NCBI GenBank assembly: GCA_038373865.1
Contig: JAXGGA010001052.1
Coordinates: 107,706-171,705, forward strand
Source of the DNA: Uloborus plumipes
Lineage: Eukaryota; Arthropoda; Arachnida; Araneae; Uloboridae
Length of the DNA: 64,000 nt
Direction: 5' to 3'
Numbering within the stretch: position 1 is the stretch's first letter; every line of letters starts with the position of its first letter. Below, one piece after another: positions 11,013 to 23,940 of this stretch. The notes under the pieces were generated by a model. The model was not told where the DNA came from. It saw only the letters and a program-made list of their open reading frames with translations, and made no database searches. The translations under genes were made by a program, and so were the position numbers.

Positions 11013-12503
11013 ATTTTGAGCGATAGTAAACCTTTGAAACATTATAAGAAAACTACATCTCCAGCAGCTATAGAAACACGTTGGTTAATGGCCATTAGTA
11101 AATTTGAATACGAAATAGAATATTTACCAGCGGAAGAAAATATTCTTGCGGACTACGGTTCAAGGGCCCCTGATCCTGATTTTAAGCAATCTGCTATTAA
11201 GGATACTGCGGAAGGTCCCATTATCCCATTTACTGAGTTAGGAGAACATGATTTAGTTAATGCACTTGATCAATCTGATACACCAATGGAAATTTCTAAA
11301 GATACACTGTTACAGGAGCAAAAAGCGGATACCAATGTTCAGGAAATTATCTCCATGCTAAAGTCTGGCTCTTTAATGAATGCAAATAAAGTTCAGAATT
11401 TTTTTGTATCACCTCTTTCTGGTTTATTAATGTATAAAAATAACAAAACTAAAGACAGTGGTTGTATAGTTGTTCCCGAGTCATTAAAAGCTAAAGTACT
11501 AAAAATTGCTCATGTTTCTCACACGGGGATTCACAAAACTTTTGAGATTGTGTCTAGATCCTATTTTTGGAAGGGTATGTTTGGCAGTGTGCAAAATTAT
11601 GTGTTGTCATGTGAAGATTGTATTAAAAACAAACCTTATAATAACAAACCAAGTAGATTTGGGGATGTTCCTATTCCGGACAAAGTTAATGATATTGTAA
11701 GTTTAGATATTCTGGGCCCGATAAAGCACTATGGAAATGTATTGACAATTTTAGATCATTATTCTAAACATGCTATGTTCTATCCGTTGACCAATATTAC
11801 GGCAGAGACGGTGGCCAAACACTTTATTAATTATATAGCTACATTTGGTAGGATGACCTTAGTGCTCACAGACAGGGGTAAACAATTTATCTCTGAGGTT
11901 TTTGACAAGGTAAACAAAGCGCTAGGTATAGAACCCTCTCACACATCTCCATTTAACCCAAAATGTAATGGGCAAAGTGAACGTATAAACTCAGCGGCCA
12001 AGGCGGCAATTATTAGTTTAACTGAGAAAGGTGTGTCATTTCACAATGCTATTCTGATTCATCAGTCTATGTATAATGGGACAATTCATAGTACAACTGG
12101 GTTCACACCCAACATGCTTCATTTTGGCAGAAATCTGTCGTTGTTGTTTGATACTTATAATGAAAATATTCAACCTATACAATTAGATAAGGCTCATTAT
12201 CTTAATGAGGTGTTAACTGATTTGAAAATAACTAATTAAACAGCCTATAGTAACCTTAAAGACAAGCGAGCTTCACAAAACAACAAACAATTTCAGCGTT
12301 CAAGTGTAAGAAATGTTAAAGAAGGAGATATTGTTTACTTGAGAGCAAAGTACGGTTTTAAGTCAACATTTACAGGCCCGTATAGTGTTATTCAAAAATT
12401 AAATGATTTAAATTACAAGATTCAACTTCTCGATAATCCACATGCTAGGTCTTTTATTGTGCATGTTGACCGGCTAAGAGTACTCCTAGGAAACACAATT
12501 TAA
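11013..12503 (+). pseudogene. pol: E1 pol part 4: RNase H C-terminus and integrase
   Basis: The segment starts with the DSKPLKHY end of RNase H. Integrase follows with an HHCC zinc-binding region (H...H near 11515-11535, C-x2-C at CEDC) and a DD35E core: Asp 11706-11708 in SLDILG, Asp 11871-11873 in LTDRGKQF, Glu 11979-11981 in GQSERIN. Spacing between the last two is 35 residues, as in active enzymes. A TAA at 12237-12239 interrupts the frame. Beyond it the same frame encodes a C-terminal GPY/F-type module (FTGPYSVIQ) and ends at 12501-12503. No chromodomain is visible. Integrase would insert the DNA copy into the host genome. Confidence 0.9.
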
Positions 12504-14275
12504 TTAGTCCACAGGAAGTGCAACCTCCTACTGTACCTAAATACTATTTACGTTCCCATTCATAAGCTATTGTAGTTCCCTCGGGAAAATTTGTGTTCTT
12601 TTAGACATGTCTGTGCCAGTGATTTTTAGTATTGTGTTGTTATTGTTATATGCTTAGTCGTAATGTGCAGTATGTATACTGCTCTTTCTCTCTGATATAA
12701 GAAAGGGGCTTGTTTACAATTGCGTCCTGGGCAATTGTGGTGGGTTTTTTTTCTCTATGTTGATAATGTTTACAAACATGGTGGTGGTTTATTTGTGATT
12801 TAATTAATTCTGCTATGTTCTATTTTTTTATACAATGCTCGGGGTATAGTTATTCATAATACAGAATCAAATTTTTGCTTGTGAATGGATCATGGTGATT
12901 TGATGTTAGTCATGGTTTGGGTTGTCTGAGAGAATGTGTTTACTGCTTTTTTGGGGTAATTTCTGTTCATCAGGATTAGTATTCAGCAGAGGTTATTGTG
13001 TGGTCATTGATTGTAATTATGGCGTATCTGTTGATTTTTGATTGGTGTACTGTACACTTTGTTTTATTGTTCATCCACTTGGAAACTCTGTGATTATGCT
13101 GGCGTAAACATTGTCCATGGTTGATTTTCTTTGGGGATCAATAATTTGACAATTGGGTTGGTATGTCAATGTGTCATTGTACATTTGTTTTCATTATAAT
13201 TACTCCAAGGGTGTTGTTGTGTCTAATTAGTTTTTATTCAGATGGTGGATAGGCGGTAAAAGATTTGGGTATGCTTAAGGTAGGCGGAAGTACTTTGTTG
13301 TTTATACACTTGCCATGACGTATTTGGGGTGGTTACCACTTATTTCCTCAAGTTCAAAAAAAAAGAATAGAAATCTCTAAGTTAATAAGTAGGTTTTTTT
13401 TATTTTTATTTTTTACTTATTTGTAAATTCTTCACTTGGTAGAAAAAGTTATGCCTGAGTTCAAAATATTTTTGTAAAAAAAAAAAAAAATTGTTGTTGG
13501 TAATTCACTGTGGATTGACAAACTCTGTAACATTTAGAAAACCGGTTCATTGGAACCATATACATTTGTATGATGGACAATTTTGTTGAAGCTGTGTGCA
13601 TAATGGTTACTGCTAAAGAAAAATGAAAATGAATTGTCACGTTTAAGTTTTGGTTACATGTTTTTAATGTATGGCTGAATATTGCCATAGTAGAGTTAGT
13701 TTTTAGGTTAAGTATGACACCACATTTTAAATCATGTATGTTAACTATGCTGTCACTGATGGTGTGTTTACCAATATGTTGGAAGTGTTTTGTGAGACTT
13801 CAGGTCTTAATAGGAGCTGATGTGGTATCTCTCACATGTTGTAGAGAATTTTTTTTCGTCCCATTTTGTACAGGCTGTTGGTGAGATTTTACTAACTTGC
13901 AGTTGAACATTTGTGGGAATGGGGGGGATACTCACCTTGTGGCGGTTTCAATTTTTGGTTTGATGTTTAATATCTGTGTTGTTGATGTTGTGTTTTGAAA
14001 AAAAAAAAAATTGGGGTCACATATACAAAAAATTATTGTTTGTCACATATTAAAAAAAATGTTGTTGGTCATATATACAAAAAAATTTTTTGTTTTTTAC
14101 ATATACAAAACAATTGATTTTGTTTTTCATTATATATTTATACAGTGAAATTTAAAAGTTTATTAGGTTGCAGAATTGGTTCTAATGATAGTAGTGTGCT
14201 AATCTCAACACGGCATGGACTGGTTAGTTTTCTTTTTTTTTTTCCTTTTTTTTTCTTCTTGTACCACCGGAAGAA
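12504..14275 (+). other. E1 long 3' non-coding region
   Basis: About 1.77 kb lies between the end of pol and the 3' LTR, GT-rich on the + strand, with no reading frame I can support and no envelope-like signal. Near its end (14017-14130) are four imperfect 26-30-bp units of the type TCACATATACAAAAAA. Just before the LTR is a long T/C tract and a short purine run GGAAGAA (14269-14275), the only candidate for the plus-strand primer. The region may be decayed coding sequence or a true 3' UTR. Confidence 0.7.
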
Positions 14276-15551
14276 TGTGGTGGGTACATGACTTAAATAA
14301 ATCTCAAAGAACAACCTACAAAAATCGCTAAGTGTTGCGCTTCTCCCTCACCCCAATTTGACGAAGAAAACGATAAATGGAATCGCCTGAGTCGACTGCG
14401 ATGCAAAGAAAGTAACAATCCTGTTGCTACAGCAGACCGAGAACAGGAAGTCGTTGACGCACCCCCAATTTATGACGGCAGAGGAATGCAAGCTCCTCCC
14501 ACGCGAGAAACATCTGTGGAAGAAAACAGTCACGGTTGCTATGAAAAGCCCCCATGATCGAAAGAAGGAATCAAAAAAGGAGTTTAAAAGAAGCTGAAAA
14601 GCGGCAATTGTGCACCTGGCAATGGGGGTGAGGGAGAGAAATGAAGTGAAGAAGAACCACACACGAAAGTGTATAAAAAGTTTCGGCAACAGAGATTGGG
14701 AGATTTTTTCGAATTCTGTCCAGGATTTTTGTGGATATTGGGGCCGGTTTTGAGCGTCTCTGATTGTTAGAATTTGAGCGCCAATTCCGGTACTTGATAA
14801 TCCTAAAACAACTCTGATAGGTGTGCCTATAGATTCCCAGAGATGTATATGTTTTTAGTGAGGATGAAAAAGACAGAGCTTGTAACTTGTAATATATGGA
14901 CAACGGAATAAACTTGTTCAACCCCACTGGGTGAGTTTGTTTTTTTTTTTTTTAAGATGTATTGCATTTTCTGAACGCCGCGCTTTTGGGCCAATGCAAT
15001 GTACTGTTGTTTTTTGTGTCGTGTTTAATTGCGGAATGCCAAGTGAGTAATTTTTACTTTTTGATGAATTAACTTTATAATTTGTTTTAATCTAGTCTTG
15101 TAATAATGATTTGTGGATTTTTTTTAAGCACTAACGATCACGCGGCCTAATGTATTCATTTTTCAAAATTTAATGTTCTTTGCTCACTGCATTCCAGATG
15201 AGGTTGTTTCTTTAGGAATTGGAGCAATGCTCGAAGCGAGTTTTTTTTCTTTTTCAGCAGAATATTTATCTTTTTCTTACAGAAGAAATAAAGCATATCT
15301 GAAATTTTGGGAATATCAGTTTTTAACTATTTTTTAAATTATTTTATGAGGTAAAGTATTGAAGATTTTAGGATGATAATTTCTATTAATTTGTTAAAAT
15401 CAATTCTTTGTGGAAATTAACTTCTTTTGGAGAGAAACTTCTTTTTTTTGTGTAACATGTTTGGTAGGGTGTTTTTTGCCATGAAAAATCAATTGAACAA
15501 TCTAGCTAAACTAAGAAACTTTAATTAACTTTTGTAACCCATTACACCACA
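14276..15551 (+). repeat. E1 3' LTR
   Basis: This 1276-bp copy of the 5' LTR begins TGTGGTGGGTACATG and ends CACCACA. It carries a TATA motif at 14671-14680 and AATAAA at 14907-14912, which would end the element transcript. It has a 9-bp gap near 14990 relative to the 5' copy and different last bases (GTAACCCATTAC against TAGCCACACTAC). Confidence 0.96.
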
Positions 15552-15556
15552 ATCGC

Positions 15557-18500
15557 ATATTAACGTCATCTGAAACTCTTTTTGTTTGAGCATAACACTT
15601 TAAACTAGATATTGATTTGTTTATATTAGTAGCTTCAACGTAGCATCAACTTAGTAACTTTCCATTTTGGTTTTTTTAACCAAAAAGTAAAAGAAAAAAA
15701 TCTAAACAAAATCCCGAAAGCCAAAAACACACATAATAAGCTAAAGGGAGAACGGTTTATTCTGGAAGCAATGACGAGAGAGATAAAAATGCAACAGAAG
15801 TATAAAGGATTTTTTTTTCATCCTAGATACCCCTTCTCTGCTACTGGGAATTCTTGAAAAAGTTAATTCGACACAAGAATAAAAAAGCGCCCTGTTTTAT
15901 TTGATATTTTTTTTTATTAGTGAAAAGTTAGTAAAATTGTTAGTTAACTTTTATATTAGTACTAGCTGAACCCTGCGCAGAGCGTCTGTTTTATTTGAAG
16001 TAGTTAGCTACTGTGGACTGAAAGCTGCGGTTTTAGTCCACAACTTCCATCTCTCTACTTAACTTTCGCAGTTGTTGACAGCAATTTGAAAACAAGCGGT
16101 TATTTGAGACACTATCTGTTATTGCAGATCATAGAACAGACACACAGTTGGAATTGTTTTTGTATTAAGTGGTTATTTTTATTAATATTTTTTTTTTTTC
16201 ATTTTAAGCAACTTTTAGTCTTGTTTCAAGGTTTATTTCGTCTAAAAGTTGTTAAAAAAATTATGGTCTAGACAAATGAATAGCTTTTACATAACTTTGA
16301 CCAAACATAGTGACAATTAATGAAGTGAAAATAACAGCCAAAATTAAAACCTAAAAGTGACGTGATAGAACTATTTTGGGACTTATTTTGTTTAAACGAC
16401 TTAACTTAGTTCTTTATCATATGAATATTTAACTTCGTCTTGCTCAATGGATTGCTTAAATTTTAAATTGAATGTTTCATTTTAAATTTCAGCAACATGT
16501 TAAGATATAGACGATGCTAGATAAGAATGATTCAAAAACTTTTTTTTATTAGCTTGGCACGCCTACTACATTAGCTTGATTAGATTGGTGAATAACTTTG
16601 AAAACGTAAAAAAAATCACTTTATGATAATTCCTAATGCATTAACCCCATCTTAACGTCAAAAAAATTTTAATACTCACTAACGATTTGATTAATTATTG
16701 TATTTAGTATCATTCAGCGCCGAATACCAGTAAGATTCGTGTTGGCGACAACTCAAAAAAGCTTACGCTAACACGTGGTCTCTACTTTCACAACTGATAA
16801 GTATCAAAATATAAAGAAGGACAAGAACATTAAATTTTACCCTTAAAAGCAGAAAATTGCTGCTTCATTCTACTTCAGATTAACGAATTTGACGACTAAA
16901 ATAAATTAATTGAAATATTCAATAACTACCGGATTAAAAAATTTGACAGATAAATTTTACCAGCTGCCTGGTTTTACCACCCATCGACAGCATTAAAACA
17001 TATGGTGTCTTTTTTTTTTTTTAGATTTTAATAATATGTTTAAAATGGTTTTGATGCCAAGATTTTTTTACAAAATCACAATGACTACTTTTTTAAAATA
17101 AAATTTGAAGAACCTAATACAGATGGGCATGAATTTCTCTTAAAAAATAAATGTAAAGAGCGGGATATTTCGGTAATTGAGAAAAATGGAGCTGTTGCCA
17201 AATTCTTTTCGTGAATACTTCTATTTTGGTTACCCCATGCAAATATATTTTTTCATTGAGCTTACCTGCTTTAAGGGTATTGATTTAACTTACAGCAGGA
17301 TTTTTCTGGGATTCTAAGAATAGTTTGCTACTCTTTGCTTACATATACAAAAGAAAAATTCTGCACAAATTATTGAAAAATGTGGTGAGTTTAGGTGTCG
17401 AAAATTTGACGGTAATAAATAAATATCACCAAACTCCCAATTATCAAAATCATCTTGTACACAAAACAAAAGTTGCATTTTATTTTACGAAACGTAAAAA
17501 AAGGCTTTTTTATTTTTTTTAAAAACTAACTTAAATACAAGAAATGAAGGCCTTTTTTTTAAACCGAATACAGAAAAATATAAAAATATCGTCAAATTAT
17601 TGGACTACGTTCAACTAAATCATATTTGTTTGTTTAAATACTATCTCAAATATGTATCTTTGGGTTAGTGTAGATATTTTTTCCGCATAAATCTAAATGA
17701 CTTCTTACAAGGGTTTGAAAAGAGTTGCATGGTTTTCCGTTTATTTAATTTAATTACTTTTTACTACCCAATTAAGTGTAATTACCCCTACCACGTTTTT
17801 ATTTTAAGGATATTCTTTTTTATTCTTAGACTACTTACAGTTTCAACTGTGACTGCTTATTTATTAAAAAAGGTTCTGATTTTTTTAAACAAAGTTTTAA
17901 TTTTAACACTTTAAATTGAAAAGTATAAATTTTAATTTTTAGTTTTAATCTAAAATATTTTTTTAATTGGTTTGAAAAATACAATTTTCTTTAACACAAA
18001 CGTTAACAATGAATGTACCAAATGTTAACGTGGTTAAATGTAATGTATAACATGACTGTGCGTTGCGTCACTGCCCTTTATGAAATGAGTTTACTGCATA
18101 ATAATTTGTTCATATTATACTTTGCATTTTGAACTAGTCCAAAATTTGGTCAGCACAATATACGAGTATTTTGATATATGTGTTTATGTGTGTGTGTTTG
18201 GATGGTAAATGTTACTGTTCAATTGTATCTTTTGTAAATAGTTGGCTGGTCATTGAAACTTTATTCCAGTTCCAGAAAACCGTCTGCAATTCTTTTCTGC
18301 GTGGTTTGTTAGAGATTGATCCCATTTTCAAGGCACGTGCTTCCATTAAAGAATCCATCAAACTTTTTTTACACACGAGTGACTTTTCCGAGCTAAAAAT
18401 AGCAGTTTCCTAGAATATATGATGACATGTAAGAATTATAATAATATAGGAACAATGACTAACAAAATGTTGTCGTTTGTATTTACAGAGAAAATTTATC

Positions 18501-19524
18501 TTTGTGTAAATTGAGCATCTTTAAAGTAAAAATTAATGCTTAAAAAGCGTACAGTTTAAAAGTGTTACAAAATTTCTCGGTTAAGGGTATAATTAAGTTG
18601 TGATACTTAAGATTATTTGGCATGACATATTAAATTGCAAAAATTATATTCACTGCATTTTTATTTTCGTATTACCCTGTGTAACTATTGCAAGTTTTAT
18701 TTAAAATGTGATAATTGTTAGTCAGGTATTTTTTTCATAGTGAAATTGCTATGGAACAGTTGAAATATTTTCAAGATATTTTCAAAATTTTAAAATAGCT
18801 GATTTTGTGACTATTCTTTTAGATTGAGGGATTAACATTTTCCGAGCAAATAATTACAAATAAGTTTTTTGAAGTGGCTCTATTACACCTTAATACAAAC
18901 ATGAAATAAAATATTTAAAGAGGGATTAGCAATACAAAGCGTTCCTGTGACTCATTCTTCCTTTGTTTAGCAAGTGGAAGTTGTCCTCATGCAGTGTCAC
19001 ATCTACCCCTTGGAAGAATGTTAAACAAATTGAATTCCACACTTAAAGTTCTATTTATAACAAAGCTGTTGAAAGCTCAACTGTTAGAAAAATTTGCATA
19101 GAAAGTTCATTTTTAACGATATCTTTTGAGGATTTTTTTTTTCATAATTAGAGTCTTATTCTTGTATTTCTGGATGAGGAAAAAAAGGTCTCGTTCTTTT
19201 CTGTCCAATTGTGAGGGTGTTTCTCTAATCACTACAAGTGTCGTACAAAAGAAATAACTTTAAAATTGCTGTGTATGTAGAAAATAGGTGTATACGTGTA
19301 TATCAGTGTTTTATGCATGTATGTCATTTATGCTTATATACATATTGGTATATATAATTGTAAACATAAACTATGCGATTATTGAATTAAAATTAGAAGA
19401 GGAGTATTTGTTGAGGAAAGAGTTTGAAACGTTTGCTGTGATGCCTGAACCACAATTTTCGACTTTCAATTTCAGGTCTTTTAAATTATCCGCAAGTAAA
19501 TTCAAACGAGTTGATCACCAAGTG
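15557..19524. other. AT-rich non-coding DNA with a small repeat fragment
   Basis: No gene is supported. At 15961-15990, CTAGCTGAACCCTGCGCAGA resembles the 5' edge of the arthropod repeat type at 28247-30057. The remainder is AT-rich with homopolymer runs, and reading frames of 60-94 codons are unremarkable. Confidence 0.55.
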
Positions 19525-19715
19525 AAAATTGATTCCACGTTCGAAACCAGCGGTTACACTGCGCAATGACATTCCACGGAAAGTAGGGAATAAATTCCCT
19601 ACTCTTTTGACACATAAAAGGAGATGAATATTTGCTTCCTTAATGAGAATTCGTGTAGCCGGCATTCAATGATTAAATTTAAAATCTGAACCCGACAAGA
19701 TGAGTTAAGAATTTT
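19525..19715 (+). repeat. Dispersed repeat family A, copy 1
   Basis: This block is similar over about 190 bp to 42452-42640. Shared landmarks in the same order are AAATTGATT, GGAATAAATTCC, GAATTCGTGT, CCGGCAT and ATGATTAAATTT. The copies are clearly diverged. I see no terminal inverted repeats or target duplications, so the class is unknown; a SINE tail is possible. Confidence 0.65.
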
Positions 19716-20209
19716 GCAATACGTTTTGGACACATTGATATTTCATTTGTTAAGAGTGTTGTAGTTTGGAAATTTATTTGCGAACCCGATGCTAGAAAGT
19801 TTGAAATGTATTGCAAAATCAGCATGAACCTTGCGAATATTATGTTTGTCATACTAATTTCATATTATGTTTGTCATATTAATACCTCAAAATGAAATAT
19901 TTTACACAATTTACGTACATGTGTTGCACATTACAGTATAATATTCGCAACGCATTATTAACGCCTGATTACGTATCGAAAATTATTTTTACGTTTCTAA
20001 ACGTAAACAAAAAGGAGAAATGATATACTTTAAACTATCAGAAATGGTAGCTTCCAAACATAGGGGAAAATGTTGCTTTCCTTACTTAAAGTGAAACTAA
20101 CTATTTTTTTTCTTCCTGATTTAGGAAGCGTCATACTTATTTAAAACGAAAAAACGGTCGCTGTATATTCCTCGACGTCAGAAATACGAAGCATTAGTAT
20201 CACTTACAG

Positions 20210-20276
20210 CAGAGCTGTCCAACTGGCGACCCGCGGGACGCATGCGGCCCGCTCACACATATCGTGCGGCCCGCCA
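20210..20276 (+). mobile_element. hAT-like transposon end (solo)
   Basis: The sequence starting CAGAGCTGTCCAACTGGCGA and continuing into GCGGCCCGC-rich DNA looks like the terminal region of hAT transposons with CAG-type ends. It is a GC-rich island in AT-rich surroundings. I do not find a matching opposite end nearby, so it is either a fragment or an element whose other end is too diverged. The family assignment is from memory of such termini. Confidence 0.5.
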
Positions 20277-20478
20277 ACTTCTTATTCAGCAGATTTCTTT
20301 TTTCGAAATTTTATGGTATCGGGAAGGTCTCCCTAATCGACCATTGGTATGGTAAGTACTTAAAGCTCTCCTTGACATTAGCGCCAATTATTCCTTAGAA
20401 CAGTGCATCACCTTAAAATAGAAAAAAAAAGATAAATGCTTTCGTGAATAAAAATAACAGCAAACAATACAATATTAA

Positions 20479-20558
20479 AAAGCACAAATGCACAGGAATA
20501 CCGCAGACATGTGTTTCGGAGTTGGGAAAACCTTTTTCAAAGCAAAAATGTGAGTTTA
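20479..20558 (+). repeat. Dispersed repeat family B, single-arm copy
   Basis: About 80 bp matches one arm of the hairpin at 58719-59013 (shared: GCACAAAT, CCGCAGACATGTGTTTCGG versus CTGCAGACACGTGTTTCGG, CCTTTTTCAA, TGTGAG). Here the sequence is not palindromic, so the family exists outside the hairpin arrangement. Confidence 0.65.
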
Positions 20559-21730
20559 TGGTCCCACATACACTCATAATAACTCCCCTTACACCGTGTC
20601 ACCCTACACTCGTAGGAGAGAACCGTGTAAAAATGGCAGAGTTGATGTTCATATTTTAAATTAGTTGCACAGAACCTGAAGAACCAAAGCATTGAAATAA
20701 CTGCTAACAAAGTTTTCTACATGCAAGTTTGAAACTCGTCTTTGCAGCAGCCAATTGATCAAATTTTCTGAACAGGTTTCTTTTTATGCATTTAAAATTT
20801 TTTGACAATTTAAAAAAGCGAAAAATTATTGCCTTGAGGCGATTATGATAGTCCGCTTAAAACAGTATATTTACCATAAGCATCAATTTAAGGCCTTGTT
20901 TTGTAGGTGTTTTTGAATAAAAAATATTAGTTACGACTTCTTTGCAAAAATCTGGTATTGTTCTTAAACGTCAAACACAATATCCGGTAACACAATAAGG
21001 TTATTAAGACTATATATATATTTTTAATGTAAACAAAAACTACTAAAACTATTCAAAATAAATGGATTTTACTAATCATTTTGTTACTTATATATCTCTT
21101 AAATCTTTTTAAGCAAAACCTGAAAAAATCTCAATCGATTTCAAATTATTTAAAATTAACCCAATTATTTCGAAGTTTTTTTTCCTCCTGTGCAAACGTT
21201 TGCACAAGTACCAAAGGAGGAAAAGAAATTTCGCGGAGCTTGCTTTTTTTTTCTTTTTTTAAGAAAAGCTTTTAGATCGGAAATTCTTTTTTCACCCGAA
21301 GTTTTAAACCGTAATTACAGGGAATTTCTGAGGACGAAAAAATAAAATTCCGTAACATTCCTTAGTACCCAGAGGCGAAACGAGACATCTTTAATGTTGA
21401 CACTTTTTGAGTTTCGAACATTCTTCAAAACTTTACTTGACACTTTCTTACTTGTAAAAGTTTACATTAAATTTTACATATATAAAATTGTTAAGATTAT
21501 TTTGTTTTAATAACAAGCATTATAATACCGCTAATATATATTTTTTAAAAAACTTTAGATAACCTTTGGAGAGCTTTCTAAAAATTTTTTGAACGTGCAA
21601 TATTTGTAAAAAATATTAACAAGAAATGTATTCATACTTTAATTGAAATGCAGGTAAGGATTCTGGTCAAAACTAACTTGATCTTAGTAATTAATAAAGA
21701 TCATCATTAAAGGGGTTAAAGTTAGTTTGG

Positions 21731-22040
21731 GCCAGCCACCTCGTCTAGTGGTCAGTGACGTCTGACCGTGATGAGGTGGCCCCGGGTTCGAGTCCTGGCT
21801 GGGGCATGGGCGTACTTTCTCTCTCTTCTGTCACTGTCCTTTCTGTGTGTGAAAGTGAGTTATGAATGGATGCCTACCCTATGAACGGGTCCTTATGGCA
21901 TGTGTGTTGAGCTTAAATCGGTCTTCCACCTAAATAATGCTCTTAAAAACAGAAGCCATATCTTTCCTGCCTTAAATCGAGCAGATTTCATCTACTCAGG
22001 CTCGGATACCCGAGTGGTATTAGAAAAAACAACAACAACA
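21731..22040 (+). mobile_element. tRNA-derived SINE with target duplication
   Basis: This is a 310-bp retroposon. Its head has an A-box-like TCTAGTGGTCAGTGAC (about 21744) and a B-box GGGTTCGAGTCC (about 21784), the internal promoter of RNA polymerase III, so it derives from a tRNA. The body is unrelated to tRNA and the tail is (AAC)n. A 13-bp target duplication flanks it, AAAGTTAGTTTGG (21718-21730) and AAAGTTAATTTGG (22041-22053) with one mismatch. It depends on a LINE for movement. An accidental reading frame crosses its 3' half and is not a gene. Confidence 0.9.
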
Positions 22041-23164
22041 AAAGTTAATTTGGAAGGTGAAGCGTGGGACAGAATGAAACACGTAATATTTAAAAGCGAG
22101 TAATTTTTTTTTATGAAACTCTACGTCAATGGCATGGATAGCTTGCTCTATAATAGGTAAAAAAATCTATTAATAAGAAAAAAAGGTAAAACATATGAAA
22201 GTTAGTGGTCTGCTCTGTTCCCCAGAACCTTGTAGAAGGGAACAACTATACAGGGTGAGTTTGACCGAATCTGCCATACAGAGGGGGGGGGGGTAGAACA
22301 GCTCAGGCGGAACATAGAACCACCCACTGTCGTGTCCTATCCGTAACCATAACCCAGTTATGGCGGACATAAGAAAACCAATTTCTGAAGTTTCTGTAAG
22401 TGCTACAAACAAACAGGTAGACATATTAGGAAATAACAGACTAAATCCTACAAAATGACACGTTTTTCATTAAGATAATGGCCTTTTACAGCGAGCAAGA
22501 AGCTTTGAAACATCGGAAACACTCGGAATTAAAATGACACGCAAATTTTCAATCGATATTTTCAAAAACAACCGTATGTGCTACAGCCGGTCAAATTTAC
22601 TAAAAACTGGCCCATTTCACTAGCTTTCAGATGCTATGACAGAAAATCACATTAGGCTTTAAGTTCAGCAGATATTCTGACTTTTATTTGTAACCATATG
22701 AAAATCGTCCTTCGTCAGAATAGGGAAACCAGCGAACGGTCATGCTTTTATGTCCTAAATTTTCTATTTCATGTAAATGTACTGTTTCCTTCATTCAAGA
22801 AAAGGAAAGTTTTATTTCTAAATATCAAATTGTATCACTTTATTACGTTAACAATCACAACAGAAGACAACAACAAGTAGAAACAAAGAAAGTAACTTTA
22901 ACTCGATTTTCATTAAATTAAAATAGTAACACTAACGTCTTTGAGTACATTTACATGTAAGCAATCTTTAAAATTTCCCAAAGCTACTGAAATTATCATG
23001 CCCCACACCGTTGGCGGTGTATTGCATGCCCTTGGCCTTTTACGAACTGAAACTACCGTCACTCTCAATGAAATTTCATTTCTCACTTTTGCTACTGCTC
23101 CATCAAGCCAAATGCACAAGTTCTACAAACTGGTTACATCTGAGCAGTAAACTGCTTGTTTCAA

Positions 23165-23420
23165 GAATCCCCAAACAAAGAAGTTCACTGGCGTCTGGGG
23201 TGGTGATTTAGGTGGCCAAGAAATGGTATCCAAATGACTAATCCATTGCTGATTGTTCTGTCAGAAAGTCTTAAACCGCTATTGAAGAATATGCAGAAGC
23301 CAAATTGTGTTCGAAAATTATTTCCGCTCTCCTTCGAGCATTAGTAACATAAAGTGAATCAGGCAAGTAATGATTCCGGAATCTCTAAATGTGCTATTCC
23401 TGTGAGGTTACATTGAAACT
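23165..23420 (-). pseudogene. Transposase remnant, left arm of foldback
   Basis: Read on the minus strand this matches the transposase remnant of the right arm (shared blocks around GGAAATAATTT, GACTTTCTGACAGAACAATC and the CATTTCTTGGCCACC segment). It is out of frame and has stops. Further toward the centre, the minus strand (about 23400-23490) still reads like a piece of the more N-terminal transposase, for example FLGVVGDRFIEF. It cannot be expressed as a functional enzyme. Confidence 0.6.
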
Positions 23421-23940
23421 CTATAAAGCGATCACCGACTACGCCAAGAAAAACAGTTAAGCTATATCTCATTTGGAACCATGAGTCTCAGATTAGTATC
23501 GCAACTGTGTATGAGTTTAAGTTCACCAAGGGAAATAGTCTTCACATAATTAAACCTGAAATACATGGAATATATGAAAATATGTCACTAACATATGCTA
23601 CTTATGCACTCAATCGGATATACAAACTTCTTCTAACCAGTTCACACTAGAACAAGGATTAAGCAACCCGTATCTTCAAAATGGGTAAAAATTTTGCAGC
23701 TGGCTACTGGGCCCAGATATTCAACTACATCATTTCCTGAAAAGGAAACTGTGGACAGGTGAGTCGATGTTCACTCGAAGTTGTACGATACATTTACATT
23801 TCTGTGGCATCAGTATGCTGAACAAAATTCATTTTAAACCTATTTAAACTCATCATTCAGAAAGCGATTCCGCTTAAATGCTTGGCTTTCACCTGATTTA
23901 CTTTGTTACTACTGTTCGAGACAGAGTGGAAATAATTTCC

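Larger units (their letters stand above)
6037..15551 (+). mobile_element. E1: Ty3/Gypsy LTR retrotransposon, complete but defective
   Basis: A 9.5-kb element is bounded by two long terminal repeats (6037-7322, 14276-15551) that start TGTGG and end CCACA, inside a 5-bp target duplication ATCGC (6032-6036 and 15552-15556). Order inside: leader, gag, pol in a -1 frame (protease, reverse transcriptase, RNase H, integrase), then a long non-coding 3' region. The integrase lying after RNase H places it in Ty3/Gypsy rather than Copia. LTRs differ by roughly 15-20 substitutions plus small indels over about 1.27 kb. Gag has one internal stop, and pol has two frameshifts and two internal stops, so it could not make its proteins without help. 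Confidence 0.97.

Noticed and set aside
12504..14275. Envelope gene of E1
   Set aside because: No frame of useful length, signal peptide or transmembrane segment is visible. It remains only a speculation for a consensus sequence.
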